64,000 bases of DNA from Liolophura sinensis (taxonomy: Eukaryota > Mollusca > Polyplacophora > Chitonida > Chitonidae), in assembly GCF_032854445.1 (NCBI RefSeq), contig NC_088303.1, positions 23,725,265-23,789,264 of the forward strand, in the 5' to 3' direction. The number at the start of each line of letters is the position of its first letter. The first letter of the stretch is position 1. The notes beneath the pieces were generated by a model. That model was not told where the DNA came from and made no database searches. It worked only from the letters and a program-made list of their open reading frames with translations. A program made the position numbers and the translations under genes. Below, in pieces: positions 45,641 through 58,014 of this stretch.

Positions 45641-48155
45641 TGTTGTGGAAAAATCTTATAAACGTTAGTTTTAATACTTCTTTCATAGCCTTGTTAATTG
45701 CTGCTAAACAGATGTCTCTTCGGGTACTTGTGAAAGTCGTTTGGAGCAGCACCTCCAATAGTGGGAAAGGAAAAATTGTAACATCACCCTCAAATGACTG
45801 TATTTGCAACGTCATCTTTGTTTGACATCGCAATACCCTAACGTTCTGACACACAACTTTTTCAATTTTTATCAACAAGGCAACGTCCGGACTTCTTCTC
45901 TGATCAAATTTGATTTTTCTGGCAGTTTTTGTCTGTGAATGTGGCATGATGATTAGACTATGCTATAGAATAGCATGCTGATGGAGTGTGTTTACCCATA
46001 CTCCTTGTTAGAGACTCCGTCATTTTCACAGATCCGTGTGTTACATGCATCTTTGTTCCCACTGTTTAATACTGTATATTGTAACATGTAAATTAATATT
46101 TATACACCGGTTTGCGTATGCAATATCTTCCACAGCATGCTTAATAATGTACGTATACTGTTTTATTCCACGTTTCTTGTAATAAAATGTAATTTGATCT
46201 TTAACAAACAGACATTTTTCTAGCTGTTATACTGCTGAGCTATTCTACAGTTGGAATTAAAATGTTGTTGAGCTAATCATAAACGGCTCAAATAAAGTTC
46301 ATGGCGGTTGGTTCATTCAGATTTTCCTGTGTTGTATATGTTAAAATAAACTGAATAATGAGGCCCTTCAACCTGCCGATCCATCCCTAATACCACCAAT
46401 TCCCCCCAACGCACCCCCCCCCCCCACACACACACACACCTCTACTCAGTGGTCATTTAATACTTTGAGAACATTAACCACGCAAAAGTTAAAGTCAAAT
46501 CGAAATAGTCCAAGTTGTCTGTTAAATGACACAGAGCTCTAGGCCAGTATCGATGGGGTTATCTGTTCGAATAAGCCTTATGCTGTCAGAAAGTTTTCAA
46601 GCTGGTGGTTAAGTGTTTTAACTGTGATGACAACACAACACTTTGAGTAACTCTAGACCAGTGACGTGTAATAAATCGCAATTAACATTACTGCAATATT
46701 TTCTTTTGCCTTTTTCTGCGTAAGCCGTGGTGCTAGGGGCGTGTCTTTTGCTACTATTTATGCAAAATTTATAAACCCGAATAAAACCCGAACTGGGGTA
46801 AATTGACAAGAGGTCATATTTCAATGGTTACGTGTGACCATTTCCCAGCTGTCGTTGTTGCTCTGATTTTCCTCTCTATGATGTACGTCTTAATTATATT
46901 CTAGCCTTTATTCCCCACCCATAAGCCTGAAACCATGTTCATCATTAACAGTTATACGCCTACTGAAGTTAAAAGGTGTAATGAGGAACATATCCAGCCT
47001 GGATACATCGGTTGGGATATTTCCTCCGTGTGTGTTTTGTAAGATTATGTTGAATTCCACATTGAAGAGTTACGTACAGATACATGTATGCAGTGCCACT
47101 CTGTTAGTAGGAGACGAATGTCCAGCGAACAATCGAATCAGCTAACGACCAACAGGGGGCGTCCTCGACAACTTTATGTCATTCAAGTTCTTCACGAACA
47201 GCGAAACTTGGGGTCTAAAGTCGCTCCACGTGTCTCCTGCCAATTGAAAGACGCACAACACATCGTCTATGCGCATGTGTCCGATAACAAATTATTTTCC
47301 TGTGAATTGACAAGAAACTGAGAGATTAATCGCTAGTAGTAATACTGAATGAAATCACAAGCATCGATTATTGAACATACATTTACATGCATATGTATAC
47401 GCTTCCCTTCCAATCGTTCGTACATACACGATGTTGGTATTATAAGCTAAGCTTCGAACGTCGTGCCCCCCCCCTCCCTCCCCACTTCCCTTCCTGATCT
47501 TGATGGCAATAAGCAGACATAGAATCATTTATGGTTATTTGAAGTTGTTTGAAGATCATTTGTTGTCCACCATTATATTTAGCATAAGCATTAAGCTTGT
47601 TCTGCTGGTAAAATGTGGTCAGTTATTTGCCAAGTGTCAGTGCTCCTTTTCATCTACAATAAACGAATAAATCTAGGGAAAATAGGGATTTAAACCCTGA
47701 GTCTGAAATGTTCAAATTTCACACCTAGGGCTTAAAACCCGAAATACCCTTGCAACTCGCGGATAACGACTTTGTCCCCATAATATTTTGACAAAATTAG
47801 GCAAGCGTCGTTCGCTGCAGACAGTTTTGATGGAATGCCATCGAATGCCGAAGTCATGCTGATTCCTGTGCAGAGTATGAATTACTTAAACCCCTGATAT
47901 GATTTATACAGCCGGTGTGGGCGTGCCCTGGCAAGTGTATATCGACATCTTAACTGGTTTAATCAGCCAATGACAGAGGAGAATCACGGGTGATTTGGGG
48001 ACAAATGTAAATTATTCTTATATGCGGTGTTAAGCAATTAACCACTCAACTGTTCATTCACGTTATGTGTTGAAATACACTGAGGGTTTGTTCTGTATAG
48101 CTGGTAAGAGGCAATGATTTTTATTTATGTCTTCCCGATATACCGGCACACCCCA
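45641..48155. other. No gene seen; simple repeats
   Basis: Poly-C followed by (CA)n lies at about 46413-46440, and a C-rich run at about 47466-47485. No exon or domain could be supported. Confidence 0.5.
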
Positions 48156-48159
48156 AAAA

Positions 48160-48410
48160 TTAATCTGCTAATTTTAACAGCAAATCTGCTGTGTGAGTCA
48201 TGCTAGATTTATTCTGTTATCATAACAAGATATTCTGTCACTCACATTCAACATAATATTTTGTTTGTTTACTAGAATATTTGTATAGAATTAATAGAAT
48301 TTGTGCATTTAATTTAACAGAATAATCTGCTGTAGCAAAAAGAATACATACTAGCATCACTCACACGACAGACTTTCTGTTAAATTCAACCATTTATTTT
48401 TTTAGAGTAG
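48160..48410. mobile_element. MITE-like element with long terminal inverted repeats
   Basis: About 48170-48225 ('ttaacagcaaatctgctg', 'tgtgagtcatgctag') is repeated in reverse at about 48345-48400 ('ctagcatcactcacacg', 'acagactttctgttaaa') with some mismatches. The A/T-rich centre has no coding capacity. The size and layout fit a non-autonomous DNA transposon, superfamily unknown. Target duplications were not clear. Confidence 0.6.
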
Positions 48411-48570
48411 CCCATAAACCTGGTACGTGACATGTAACTACAATGCGCGGGCAGGTCCTGTAGCTTTGAAACCTCAGCGCAGGTTTTGGGGTAATTATTT
48501 TTAAATGGTTCTGTTGAAGGTAATGCAATACACAAACATAAAGGAACATGAAACAGTTTTATATAACTAG

Positions 48571-48576
48571 TTTATT
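48571..48576 (-). promoter_or_regulatory. Polyadenylation signal, caveolin copy 2
   Basis: AATAAA on the minus strand about 205 nt after the stop codon. Confidence 0.5.
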
Positions 48577-48782
48577 ATACAATGTCAATGAATCAGCGGC
48601 TTATGAGGTGACTGAATCAATATACATACTGTATATGAATAAAGCAGATTAAATAATACAAATATAAGTAAAAGTGTAATATTTAATAACAATATCTGAA
48701 CTCTTGATATACACAGAGCTATCACGCCAAAGTACGGCAGTTTTGTTTTTATTCGTCCGTATCTTGTTTGACAGTTCTGTTC

Positions 48783-49673
48783 TCAGCTTTTAAAAGCATG
48801 GAAAACGGTACCAATTGATTCACAAACTGGGTCCATACAGCAACTCAGGCACATTCTGAATAACTTCTTGAATGGCGAACAGTTGATCTCCATCCATTTC
48901 AGGTAGGGTGTGATGTACCAAATGTGGTAGAAGGCCGTCTCAGCGAAAATACAACCCCAGTTCATGGCGATGCACAGTCCACAACAGAGAGTGGCGATGT
49001 TGTAACACAGCTGTTTCCAGAGAGTGAAGCATTTGTAGGTGAATTTCCAGACACAGTTCATAGAACGGATTCCTTCCGGCTCGGCCAGCACATCTTCAAA
49101 GGCCACCTGCAATTTAATTCACATTCAACAGTATTACATTATTTAATAAAGGCACTCTATACAGGGCAGTAATTTGATTATTATTACCATGCATATATTT
49201 GCATAAAACAAGCTCTTCAGAAAGAAAATGGGCTTCTACAGTTTTGCGTCTTTTCCCATTCCCCAATTGTTGCTCATTTAAATTGCTCTCGTACATGTTT
49301 TTGACCGATAGAACTGTTCGAGAAAGATGCCACGTATAATTTGCACATCTCTCTTTTTCGGCTTAAAGATTAAACGGGGCAAAGCCTGATTTATTTACGT
49401 CATTTTGCTACCTGATCTGTTATACCAATTGTTTTTGCTTTAAATCGACAATATTTGAAAAGTTTTGATTTATACCTTAGGTCTATATACAGACACATCG
49501 ATCTACATCACGTGGGATGAACAGCGGCCTGGTTGGCAAAATGTAGTAGAGTGAAGAATTGACAAAAAGGAGCCTATGGTAACTGAACAATCTGAAATGA
49601 AACAATGTAGACGTACCTGGAGATGGTTGTTGATGTCATTAGGGTCTCTGTTTACTATGTCCAAATCCGCCAT
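48783..49673 (-). CDS. Caveolin family protein, copy 2
   Basis: Exon 1 is 49617-49673 (MADLDIVNRDPNDINNHLQ) and exon 2 is 48783-49106; 126 residues. The start ATG sits in gccATGGcg. An in-frame ATG 27 nt upstream (49700, MSYYNNNIA) is possible, but the other copies start at the equivalent of 49673. It has the same signature FEDVLAEP, scaffolding aromatics, hydrophobic hairpin and carboxy cysteine cluster as copy 1. Its carboxy end is CESIGTVFHAFKS. The 510-nt intron is closely similar to that of copy 3 for about 360 nt next to exon 2. The first two thirds of exon 2 are nearly identical to copy 1. Confidence 0.95.
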
Positions 49674-49764
49674 GGCGATGTTGTTGTTGTAGTAACTCAA
49701 GAGCCGAGTTGAAGGAGTCTAGCTTCGGTCGAGGAATGGTTGAAAGTATCAACAATTTGGTGCC

Positions 49765-49772
49765 TTTATATA
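49765..49772 (-). promoter_or_regulatory. TATA box, caveolin copy 2
   Basis: TATATAAA on the minus strand (context CCTATATAAAGGCACC), about 95 nt before the start codon. About 30 nt downstream is CAACCATTCCT, shared with copy 3 (GAACCATTCCT), a likely transcription start. Confidence 0.7.
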
Positions 49773-49779
49773 GGCACAT

Positions 49780-52700
49780 GTTTGGCTGCCTTCGTTACAC
49801 CATAACAAACAGTGGTTGATTAGATGCGTTGTTTGTGACGGGTCCGAACCAGCAATCTTTTTACTTTTGCACTGACCAGTAGGAACAATAAGTGTTTATC
49901 GTAACGGCACTAATCACATTACACTGAGATTAGGACTTAGTGTAAAGTGTTAGTTAAGCTTCATCGCTCAATGGGCCACGTGGACAGCCCGAAAATTATT
50001 TGTGTAAGGCGCTTGATACGATGTTGTTGACTAAATTATATTGCAGGCCTACCTTGTAAAAATTATAGGTTCTTAAAAAAGAAGATTTGAATATCCAACA
50101 AAACCACAAACTATCAAGGGACCATTCTTCTCAGTATAATACATTAACGGTACACTGCGTGCAATGAACGTTTTTCAGTGTTCTATAAGAAGCAACTTTA
50201 ATCACCACAGTTGGTATTACCATATACAGGGGTCAGCCACGGAACTAGCGAAGCCACTGGCTATTCTCGAAGGTTAAAAGTTTAAATCCAGAAATCCAGA
50301 TTCACATACACATGTTACAACACGGGGAGTTATCAAACGAAACAGAGAAAATAGCTGATTGAAAATTGAGCAAAAGCCCTGTGATAATGGAAAAAATTGG
50401 TTAAGCTACAGATCGTGCATACCCTATAATAAATGAAAGAGCTATGATTGTGTTAAAAGGCAATGCAAACATAAACCTAAAGTATATGTCAGACCATTAA
50501 AAATAGTTCGATTTATCTTTCAAGAATTTTTTCAATCTAGTGCAAAATGCATTTGAAAGTTTGCTCCCTAGTACACAAAGACTGTTACATCTCATCATTA
50601 AAAATGCATATACATATAGATGTATGAATACATCCGGCGAATAGATCTTGAAAAGAGTCAGTGTGCAAGTTGTTTAATCTATGATGTAATTTTTGTCCCG
50701 AAACTGGACAGAAATGTGAAATACGGCATAAAATGAATCTTATCAGTCATTTGTGTACAGGCTCAGAAATTGGTAAAACTGAAAGTATAACTTTATAATT
50801 AGTGAAGACCTATATACACGGCTATACTAAACCTGAACATACATGCAGGGCCGACAGTCTTGTTCATAATAATGTTCTACATTGTATATAATAATAATAA
50901 TAATAATAGAGTCTACACTACATCTGAATAAACTGAATTAAAACTAAAATAGATGTATGTGAAACTAATAGAGAACAAAACTATAAAACAAACAAATAAA
51001 TAATTTAATTAACCGTTCGAAAGTGAGAGAGAATGACTTCATAGTCTACAGGCCTAAACTGTGTGCTATGGACAGTACACGTCTGTTAGTATCAAGTTAT
51101 ACGTCAAAGTCTATTATACAGACATCAATGGAATGTTTTGGAGACCTCTTCGGCTTTGCAAGAACAATGTACATCAAGAATGTTTATGTTATCCAGATGT
51201 AAGACGATGCATTAATTCCCATCTGTAACCTTTGGAGGAAAGATATTTTCAATTTACTGACAACATAGGCTCAATGAATAATGTCGTCACTGTGTGTGTT
51301 TTGTTATCTTTTTTTTTGTCTTCTTTTCCTTTTCGTAGTGTTGAAAAATAACTTGAAAATGATGGTGAAATATTAACTGGTAGTTGTTTCAAGCTAAAAG
51401 TGCCAGCTGTACATTTATATGTCATTGTTGAATATAGCAATGGTAATTTGGATTTTTTACGTTGGTGTGTGTAGCTAGCCAAAAGGCGAGGTTAACCCTC
51501 CGCTGTCGACTTTGTCAACTTTTTTTGCAGAACATGTGTATCTTTGTAACTGTAACTTTGTAACTTTGTAACTTTGTAAATGTCTAACAGAAAGATCAGC
51601 GAGAATTTTGTCCTGATTCACATCATTACCCACACCTAAAGAGGCGAAATTTGTTTACGTTCTTCTTGAGCTCAGAACCTAACTCGTTATTTGCTCTGGA
51701 ATGTTTCAGTAGTATATTTGAACACTTTTCTTTTGCACACAAGTTCAATCTGGTTATTAGTGATAACTCTCTATTGTGGTAAAACTAAGCTGAGAATTGT
51801 ATTGTTGGAAGGGTGCAAATTGAGGTTTTGCTGTGCGTGTTTCTAAAGTCTATTTCTTGCGGAAGTATACTGCACATTTCGAGGGTAACCTTCAAGGGAA
51901 AATGCGAAAAATAAAAAGACTATAAATCTTATTTAGAAGAGGGAAGTCGATGAACCATCAATACATGGAAAACCTGCATGGCTTTTGGCATTTGGTTTTT
52001 CTTTTTTTTTCTTTTTTTACCCCCTTAGCAGGGATCTTTTATATTTTAAACGCTTCTTGACCATTTCCAGGTTCGTCTCAAATGTAGAATTGTAACTCTT
52101 TGTCTGTATTCGGGGACTTTGGCATAGCAAGACATTTCATTATTTAATTGGGCCTTTTACGCCATATTCGTGAATTTTTCACTGTAATGCAACAGGGGCC
52201 TGTATTATGAGTTGAGGAAACCAAAATACATGGAATAAACCACCCGCCATTAGAACGCAAATGAAGGACTTTCCCACGACCCACACAAAGCTTTTCAACT
52301 TCGGAGTTAGCACAAAATGTGTATGCCTTATTGGTGTGCGGTAAATAGTTGCCAATGAACATGATTCAAGATCACTTAACCTTTAAGTCACTCTGTCTGT
52401 CACCAATTATGACTTGCTAACCAGTGGAAGCGGGATAATCGGATTCCCTGTGCGAGACTGTGACGGAGATATTATCTCGTGTGTCCTGTACCAAGTTTGA
52501 ACTTTCATACTCAGGACTGATAAGTCTGATTAAATTCTGGATTCACTGGTTCAGGTACTCTGTATCAAGAACATCAGAATTATACGACAGCATTCAGGTA
52601 AAAGGAAATCTGGCAACAAAACTCAGACTTCTCGGCAAGGTATTCCAGTGAGCTTTCTCGGTTAAAATAAAGAATTCAGAATCAAAGCATCAGTAATTAA

Positions 52701-53600
52701 AACGCTCATTGATATACCAGCCGGTAACCATAATGGATTTTCCGGATCATTTATCACCACAGCAATTTTCAAAACGTTTAATACAAACCATTAAAGAAAG
52801 TGTGTGAAAGTATATGAAGTATGAAATTATGACAGATTGGTACAAGGACAGGCTGCCAGCAGTTTTTAGTAATGACTGTAAGGTACATAGAATGTCCCAT
52901 GCGAATGAATTCAATCAGTATTCAAACTGTATACTGTGCTAACTCACACGCTGTCGTTAATCAAAGGATATATCTTAGTTGTGCTTTGAATGCTGACATG
53001 GCGATCGTGTTTAACATGATGAATATCCGAACCCTGCCCAGGTTAAGCGGAATTGGACACAATTAGGACAAGTGTGGCACTCCATCCATATTTATTTGAA
53101 AAGGGCAGTGTAGTCACGGTGAAACTCAGAGTGAATGTGTTTGATGTACATATAATAACCTTGTCATACTATTTTTGCAGTAGTAACTCGTGACCTTAAT
53201 TGGTTTGAATCCTTATACACAGCACGCAGGATCTAACAGTTGCTGAAAGGTTAGATATGTACACGCCAAATTACGGCCTTTTCGCTACATTGCTACAATG
53301 TATCCAAGTAAGGATTACTCACAATGTCAAAATTGACAATATCCCTCTTGTAATAAAGTCGTCGCAATAGGAAACCATTATGGTCTTCGCACGAAACGCA
53401 TCTGGAGATGAAATTATATATTCGATTTCCGATATGACGCTTCAAAAAGTCAGGGGCAGAGGGATGAAGCCCTGCAAAAATAACTGACCGTTTTGTTGCA
53501 ATATGCTTTATCTCAGTGCCACCTATTACAATTATTTACATGGCACTTATACCTTTCAGAAAATTTCATTCTATATACTGTTTTCAAAACACAGCATGTA
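49780..53600. other. No gene seen; simple and old repeats
   Basis: Holds an (ATA)n tract at about 50888-50909, a (gtaactttgtaa)n run at about 51540-51580 and the segment 52770-53080 that resembles 13700-14060. No exon could be supported in 3.8 kb. Confidence 0.5.
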
Positions 53601-53760
53601 TTTATTTATTTATTTGATTGGTGTTTAACGCCGTGGTCAAGAATATTTCACTTATACGACGGCGGCCAGCATTATGGTGGGAGGAAACCGCGCAATGCCC
53701 AGTGGAAACCCACGACCCTCCGCAGGTTGCTGCCAAACCTTTCCACGTACGGCCGGACAA
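53601..53760 (-). repeat. SINE family A, 5'-truncated
   Basis: Reverse copy from (TATT)n to 'ccacgtacggccgga'. Confidence 0.88.
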
Positions 53761-53910
53761 AGCACAGCATACAACAAGCATATACGACAATGTCAAGAAG
53801 ACGTGAATGCCAGAATAAAAAATAAAGTATTGTTTATTACATGTTAATCTTTCAGTTAGATAAGTTAGATTTATACAATAGTTCAGGTTTTGCAATCACA
53901 GACAATCTCC

Positions 53911-53916
53911 TTTATT
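53911..53916 (-). promoter_or_regulatory. Polyadenylation signal, caveolin copy 3
   Basis: AATAAA on the minus strand about 140 nt after the stop codon. Confidence 0.5.
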
Positions 53917-54054
53917 AAAGTATGACACAAAAATTAATTAAGCGTTAATTAAGCTGTCTTTGTGTAAAACAGATATACAGTATAATACTGGAATATTCCG
54001 AAATGTTTTAATCTTATGCTGTTTAATTTAACTCTTTGTTTAACAGGTTTGCGG

Positions 54055-55006
54055 TCACTTTTTAAAAGCATGGAAAACGGTACCAATTGATTCACAAACT
54101 GGGTCCATACAGCAACTCAGACACATTCTGAACAACTTCCTAAGTGGTGTACAGTTGATCTCCAGCCATTTCAGGTAGGGTGTGATGTACCAAATGTGGT
54201 AGAAGGCCGTCTCCGCGAAAATACAACCCCAGTTCATGGCGATGCACAGTCCGCAACAGAGAGTGGCGATGTTGTAACACAGCTGTTTCCAGAGAGTGAA
54301 GCATTTGTAGGTGAATTTCCAGACACAGTCCATGGAACGGACATCCTCCGGTTCAGCCAATACATCTTCAAAGGCCACCTGCAATTTAATTCACATTCAA
54401 CAGTATTACATTATTTAATAAAGGCACTCTATACAGGGCAGTAATTTGATTATTATTACCATGCATATATTTGTATAAAACAAGCTCTTCAGAAAGAAAA
54501 TGGGCTTCTACAGTTTTGCGTCTTTTCCCATTCCCCAATTGTTGTTCATTTGAATTGCTCTCGTACATTTGTTTTAACTGATAGAACTGTTCGAGAAAGA
54601 TGCCACGTATAATTTGCATAGTTCTCTTTTTCGGCTTAAAGATTAAACGGGAAAAAGCCTGATTCATTTACGTCATTTTGTTACCTGATTTGTTGTACCA
54701 ATTGTTTTTGCTTCAAATTGACAATATTTGAAGGCAATATTTAACCTTTTAGCTGGACGAAGGAGAATTCCCTTTCATTTTAAACAATAAACATGCAATT
54801 TCTATTTGTGTTAGGGAATTTGAACGGTGGCCTCGAGAAAAGCATTTGATCAGTCCACAAATGACTGAAGGAAATTACCTAAATTAAGCAGAGCTAAAAA
54901 CAATAGAAAAAACCCAAGCAGGTAAAAAGTGAGCTGAGCATTGTTTTACCTGTAAATGATTGTTGATATCATTGGGATCTCGGTTCACCAAGTCTAAATC
55001 CGCCAT
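54055..55006 (-). CDS. Caveolin family protein, copy 3
   Basis: Exon 1 is 54950-55006 (MADLDLVNRDPNDINNHLQ) and exon 2 is 54055-54378; 126 residues, donor CAG/GTAAAA. It has EPEDVRSMDC where copies 1 and 2 have EPEGIRSMNC, and CTPLRKLF in the carboxy part. All caveolin features (signature, scaffold, hairpin, cysteines) are intact. The intron near exon 2 matches copy 2. It is transcribed away from copy 4, with about 1.3 kb between their TATA-like boxes. Confidence 0.95.
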
Positions 55007-55102
55007 TGTGTTGTTATATGCTCTACTACAACCGCAAAGAATCGGAAGTGACTGTGGCCTAGGAAGGTAAGGAATGGTTCGAGTTGCCAACTGTTTCGGC
55101 CC

Positions 55103-55108
55103 CTTATA
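55103..55108 (-). promoter_or_regulatory. TATA-like box, caveolin copy 3
   Basis: TATAAG in GAATATAAGGGGCC, about 100 nt before the start codon, with a CATTCCTTACC element about 35 nt further on, as in copy 2. Confidence 0.6.
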
Positions 55109-55109
55109 T

Positions 55110-56380
55110 TCACAGTTGTCTCCTTGCCTCCTCAACAACACAACAAACGCTGGTCACTTAAGCCTAGGCATTGTTTGTTACGAATTCAGACTGACCGGCT
55201 TACGCCTCCCGTGTTTATAGTTACAACCATAATCCGTTATTGGGTGACGTAGCCTGGGAGGCCTGGGCAGTGGACTACCGCATGCACTGGGGACCTCTGG
55301 AACATAGCACACGGCGTTACACCCATACATCTACACCCTATAGCGTTATACCTTAAACTATTGTTCTTATACATCATCTCATTCCAAAATAAAAATCCAA
55401 TTGTCCACAGATAATTAGTATAATAAACTTAGTATGCAGTTCAGAAGAAGTAAAACCCGAAGATGGGCACACCTGATGTTATATATTACAACAAGTATGT
55501 GTCTATTTGGTTAGAAAAAAGAAATAATCTCTGGATCTAATAACAGCTATAGCTTTATTTGCGCTTTCAAACATTAAGAGCCATTTTGGATTATGCAAAT
55601 GCTCTATGTTTGCCATTTCTTTATTCCCCGAGGATTTGGCGAATAGACCTACTTCTGGGTTTGCCTATCTATCCTACTGCTTCTTTGGTAAACGTTGTAA
55701 ATGTTTGTGTGTGCTTATTTGGTAACACAACATTATGTACCTGTAGGCCTATCATGAAAAAGGCCAAATTAATATGGAAATTTTGCGAACAAGTTACTGT
55801 TATACAGTACATGATATGTTTTGGTTAGGTTTTCCCAGTTTGTCACTCTTCTGTCCGAGTTAGTTTAAGGTGAAACGGGCGAGGATTAATGTTAGAGGTT
55901 TATTTAGTTTGGAGAACTTTTTGTTAAACCATACATTCTACCCCACTGATAACACCTTTACTAACGCATTCGTAGTCTCCTCTTCGACTCTAACACCCAA
56001 CACTAAATTAGAAATTGCTAAGCCAACATTTGTGGATTGTGGATTTTCAATCAATCAGTTTTGAGGTATGCACTGCCGTCAGTAATAGAATAAATATTTT
56101 ATGTCTCAAATGCACATTTTACACCTGAAAGCGATGCGTCCTTTCAATAAATGAACACTTCCTATTAAATATGTAATCCCGTCAACTCGTGTTCAGATCT
56201 AACTAATCATACATATGCGTACTATGGAAACGGCTTAATAGACCATTAACAATGATATGTGGACACTGTTGGCCTTCAAATCCGCGCGTCTTGTTCGGGC
56301 TCGTAATAATCAATGGCTGGGCCTCGTTAATGAGCCTTTGTTACGTCATCATGAACCCTGTAGAGCTTATGCAGGTATGT
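55110..56380. other. Intergenic space of the divergent caveolin pair
   Basis: Separates copies 3 and 4. CRE-like phrases occur at both ends (TGACGTA near 55242, TACGTCATC near 56342), which could be shared control sites; this is inference. Two frames of 89 and 64 codons have no motif. Confidence 0.4.
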
Positions 56381-56385
56381 TGGTT

Positions 56386-56391
56386 TATAAA
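56386..56391 (+). promoter_or_regulatory. TATA box, caveolin copy 4
   Basis: TATAAA in GGTTTATAAACG, about 90 nt before the start codon. Confidence 0.65.
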
Positions 56392-56474
56392 CGTCCAGGA
56401 AAAATCAAACAGTCATTCAAATTTGGTCTAAGCACCATTACTCGTGCAACGGTTTTTGCGACAACAACAACATC

Positions 56475-58014
56475 ATGGCAGATCTTGATTTACAGATGCG
56501 AGACCCCAATGACATCAACAGCCATATCCAGGTAAGAAATCAAAAAACTTTTTAAAAAGACAGAATCTTACAGTATTTTAACTTTAATCAGGTCCGCGTA
56601 ATATTTGCAAAGAACGTGTGTTAAACAAAAATTGTTTAAGCCTTTTAAGTATATGACACGTTGAAAGTTGACGGAATGAGCATACGCCTGTGACACTTGG
56701 AAATTGGCGGAATGTATATACATAGCCGGTCGATTTGGCTTGCTGCCACTGGAAATACAAGCGACACGCTAGTGTTTGTCTGTCGAGAGCAATAAAACAG
56801 CCACAATCATTTTTTTCCATAAATTGTAAAAAAAAAATACGTCAGTCAGAAAAAAAGCTTTCCACATTAACTGATGTAACATTTCAAGTCAACCTGTTGA
56901 ACGGCATATTCAACCCCGTTGTTTCTTAATAATCGCATTATTGATGTCGTTTACGGAAACTCGAAAAGTTTAGTGCCGCCAGTTATATCCGACCAATCAT
57001 AAAAGGGGCATCAAGAAAAATTCCGCGTGATTAGGCCGACGACACAGTTCAGTGTTTCGACACAGACTTATTTGATTTATTTATTTGATTGGTGTTTTAC
57101 GCCGTACTCAATAACATTTCACTTATTCGACGGCGGCCAAGCATTATGATAGGAGGAAACCGGGCAAAGACCGGTGAAAACCCAGAACCATCCGCAGGTT
57201 GCCTTCCCACGTACGGCCGGAGAGGAAGCCAGAGTGAGCTGGACTTGAACTCACAGCGACCGCATTAGTGAGAGGCTCCAGGGTCATTGCGCTGCGCTAG
57301 CGCGCTAACCAACTGAGCCACGGACGCCCCCTTAAGGATTAGAAAAACAATTCTTTCCCAAGGTTGATTTTATGTGTATCTACAGAAAACTTTAACTAAA
57401 ATTTATTGTTGCCTCAACTTATGGGTGCTAAATGACATCTATTTCATCTGTCTTCCACTTTTTTCACATATGTATCGGTGAAGAGAACCTTACATAGACG
57501 TAAAAAAAAAACAGGAAAGGTCGGTGGTTTACTCCGAGCAATCTGGTACCATCCACATGTGCACCTTAGTGCCGTCAAATAAGAGAAACGTTGTTGAGTA
57601 CAGAGTTTAAAAAAAACATCAAATCAATAAAAGAACTGAAAACAAAATTCTCCAATAACTCATTAAATTATATCTCGGATCTATTTTCAGGTGGCCTTTG
57701 AAGATGTGCTGGCCGAGCCGGAAGGAATCCGTTCCATGGACTGTGTCTGGAAGTTCACTTACAAATGTTTCACTCTCTGGAAACAGCTGTGTTACAACAT
57801 CGCCACTCTCTGTTGTGGAATCTGCATCGCCATGAACTGGGGTTGTATCTTCGCTGAGACGGCCTTCTACCACATCTGGTACATCACACCCTACCTGAAA
57901 TGGCTGGAGATCAACTGTTCGCCACTAAGGAAGTTATTTAGAATGTGTTTGAGTTGCTGTATGGACCCAGTTTGTGAATCAATTGGCAACGTATTTCATG
58001 CCTTTAAGAGGTAA
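56475..58014 (+). CDS. Caveolin family protein, copy 4
   Basis: Exon 1 is 56475-56531 (MADLDLQMRDPNDINSHIQ) and exon 2 is 57691-58014; 126 residues. The donor is GTAAGA and the acceptor TATTTTCAG. It keeps FEDVLAEP, WKFTYKCF, the hydrophobic hairpin and MCLSCCMDPVC, and ends VFHAFKR. Gly-Leu of the hairpin is Gly-Ile here. It is the only copy on the + strand. The 1.16-kb intron contains a full-length SINE in reverse and is unlike the other introns, yet exon 2 stays very close to them even at many silent sites. A variant ATTAAA at 58346-58351 may end the transcript. Confidence 0.95.
57066..57333 (-). repeat. SINE family A, full length, in caveolin intron
   Basis: Reverse complete copy: (TTTA)n tail at 57066, body, and tRNA-like head ending 'ccaactgagccacggacgcc' at 57330. 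Confidence 0.92.
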
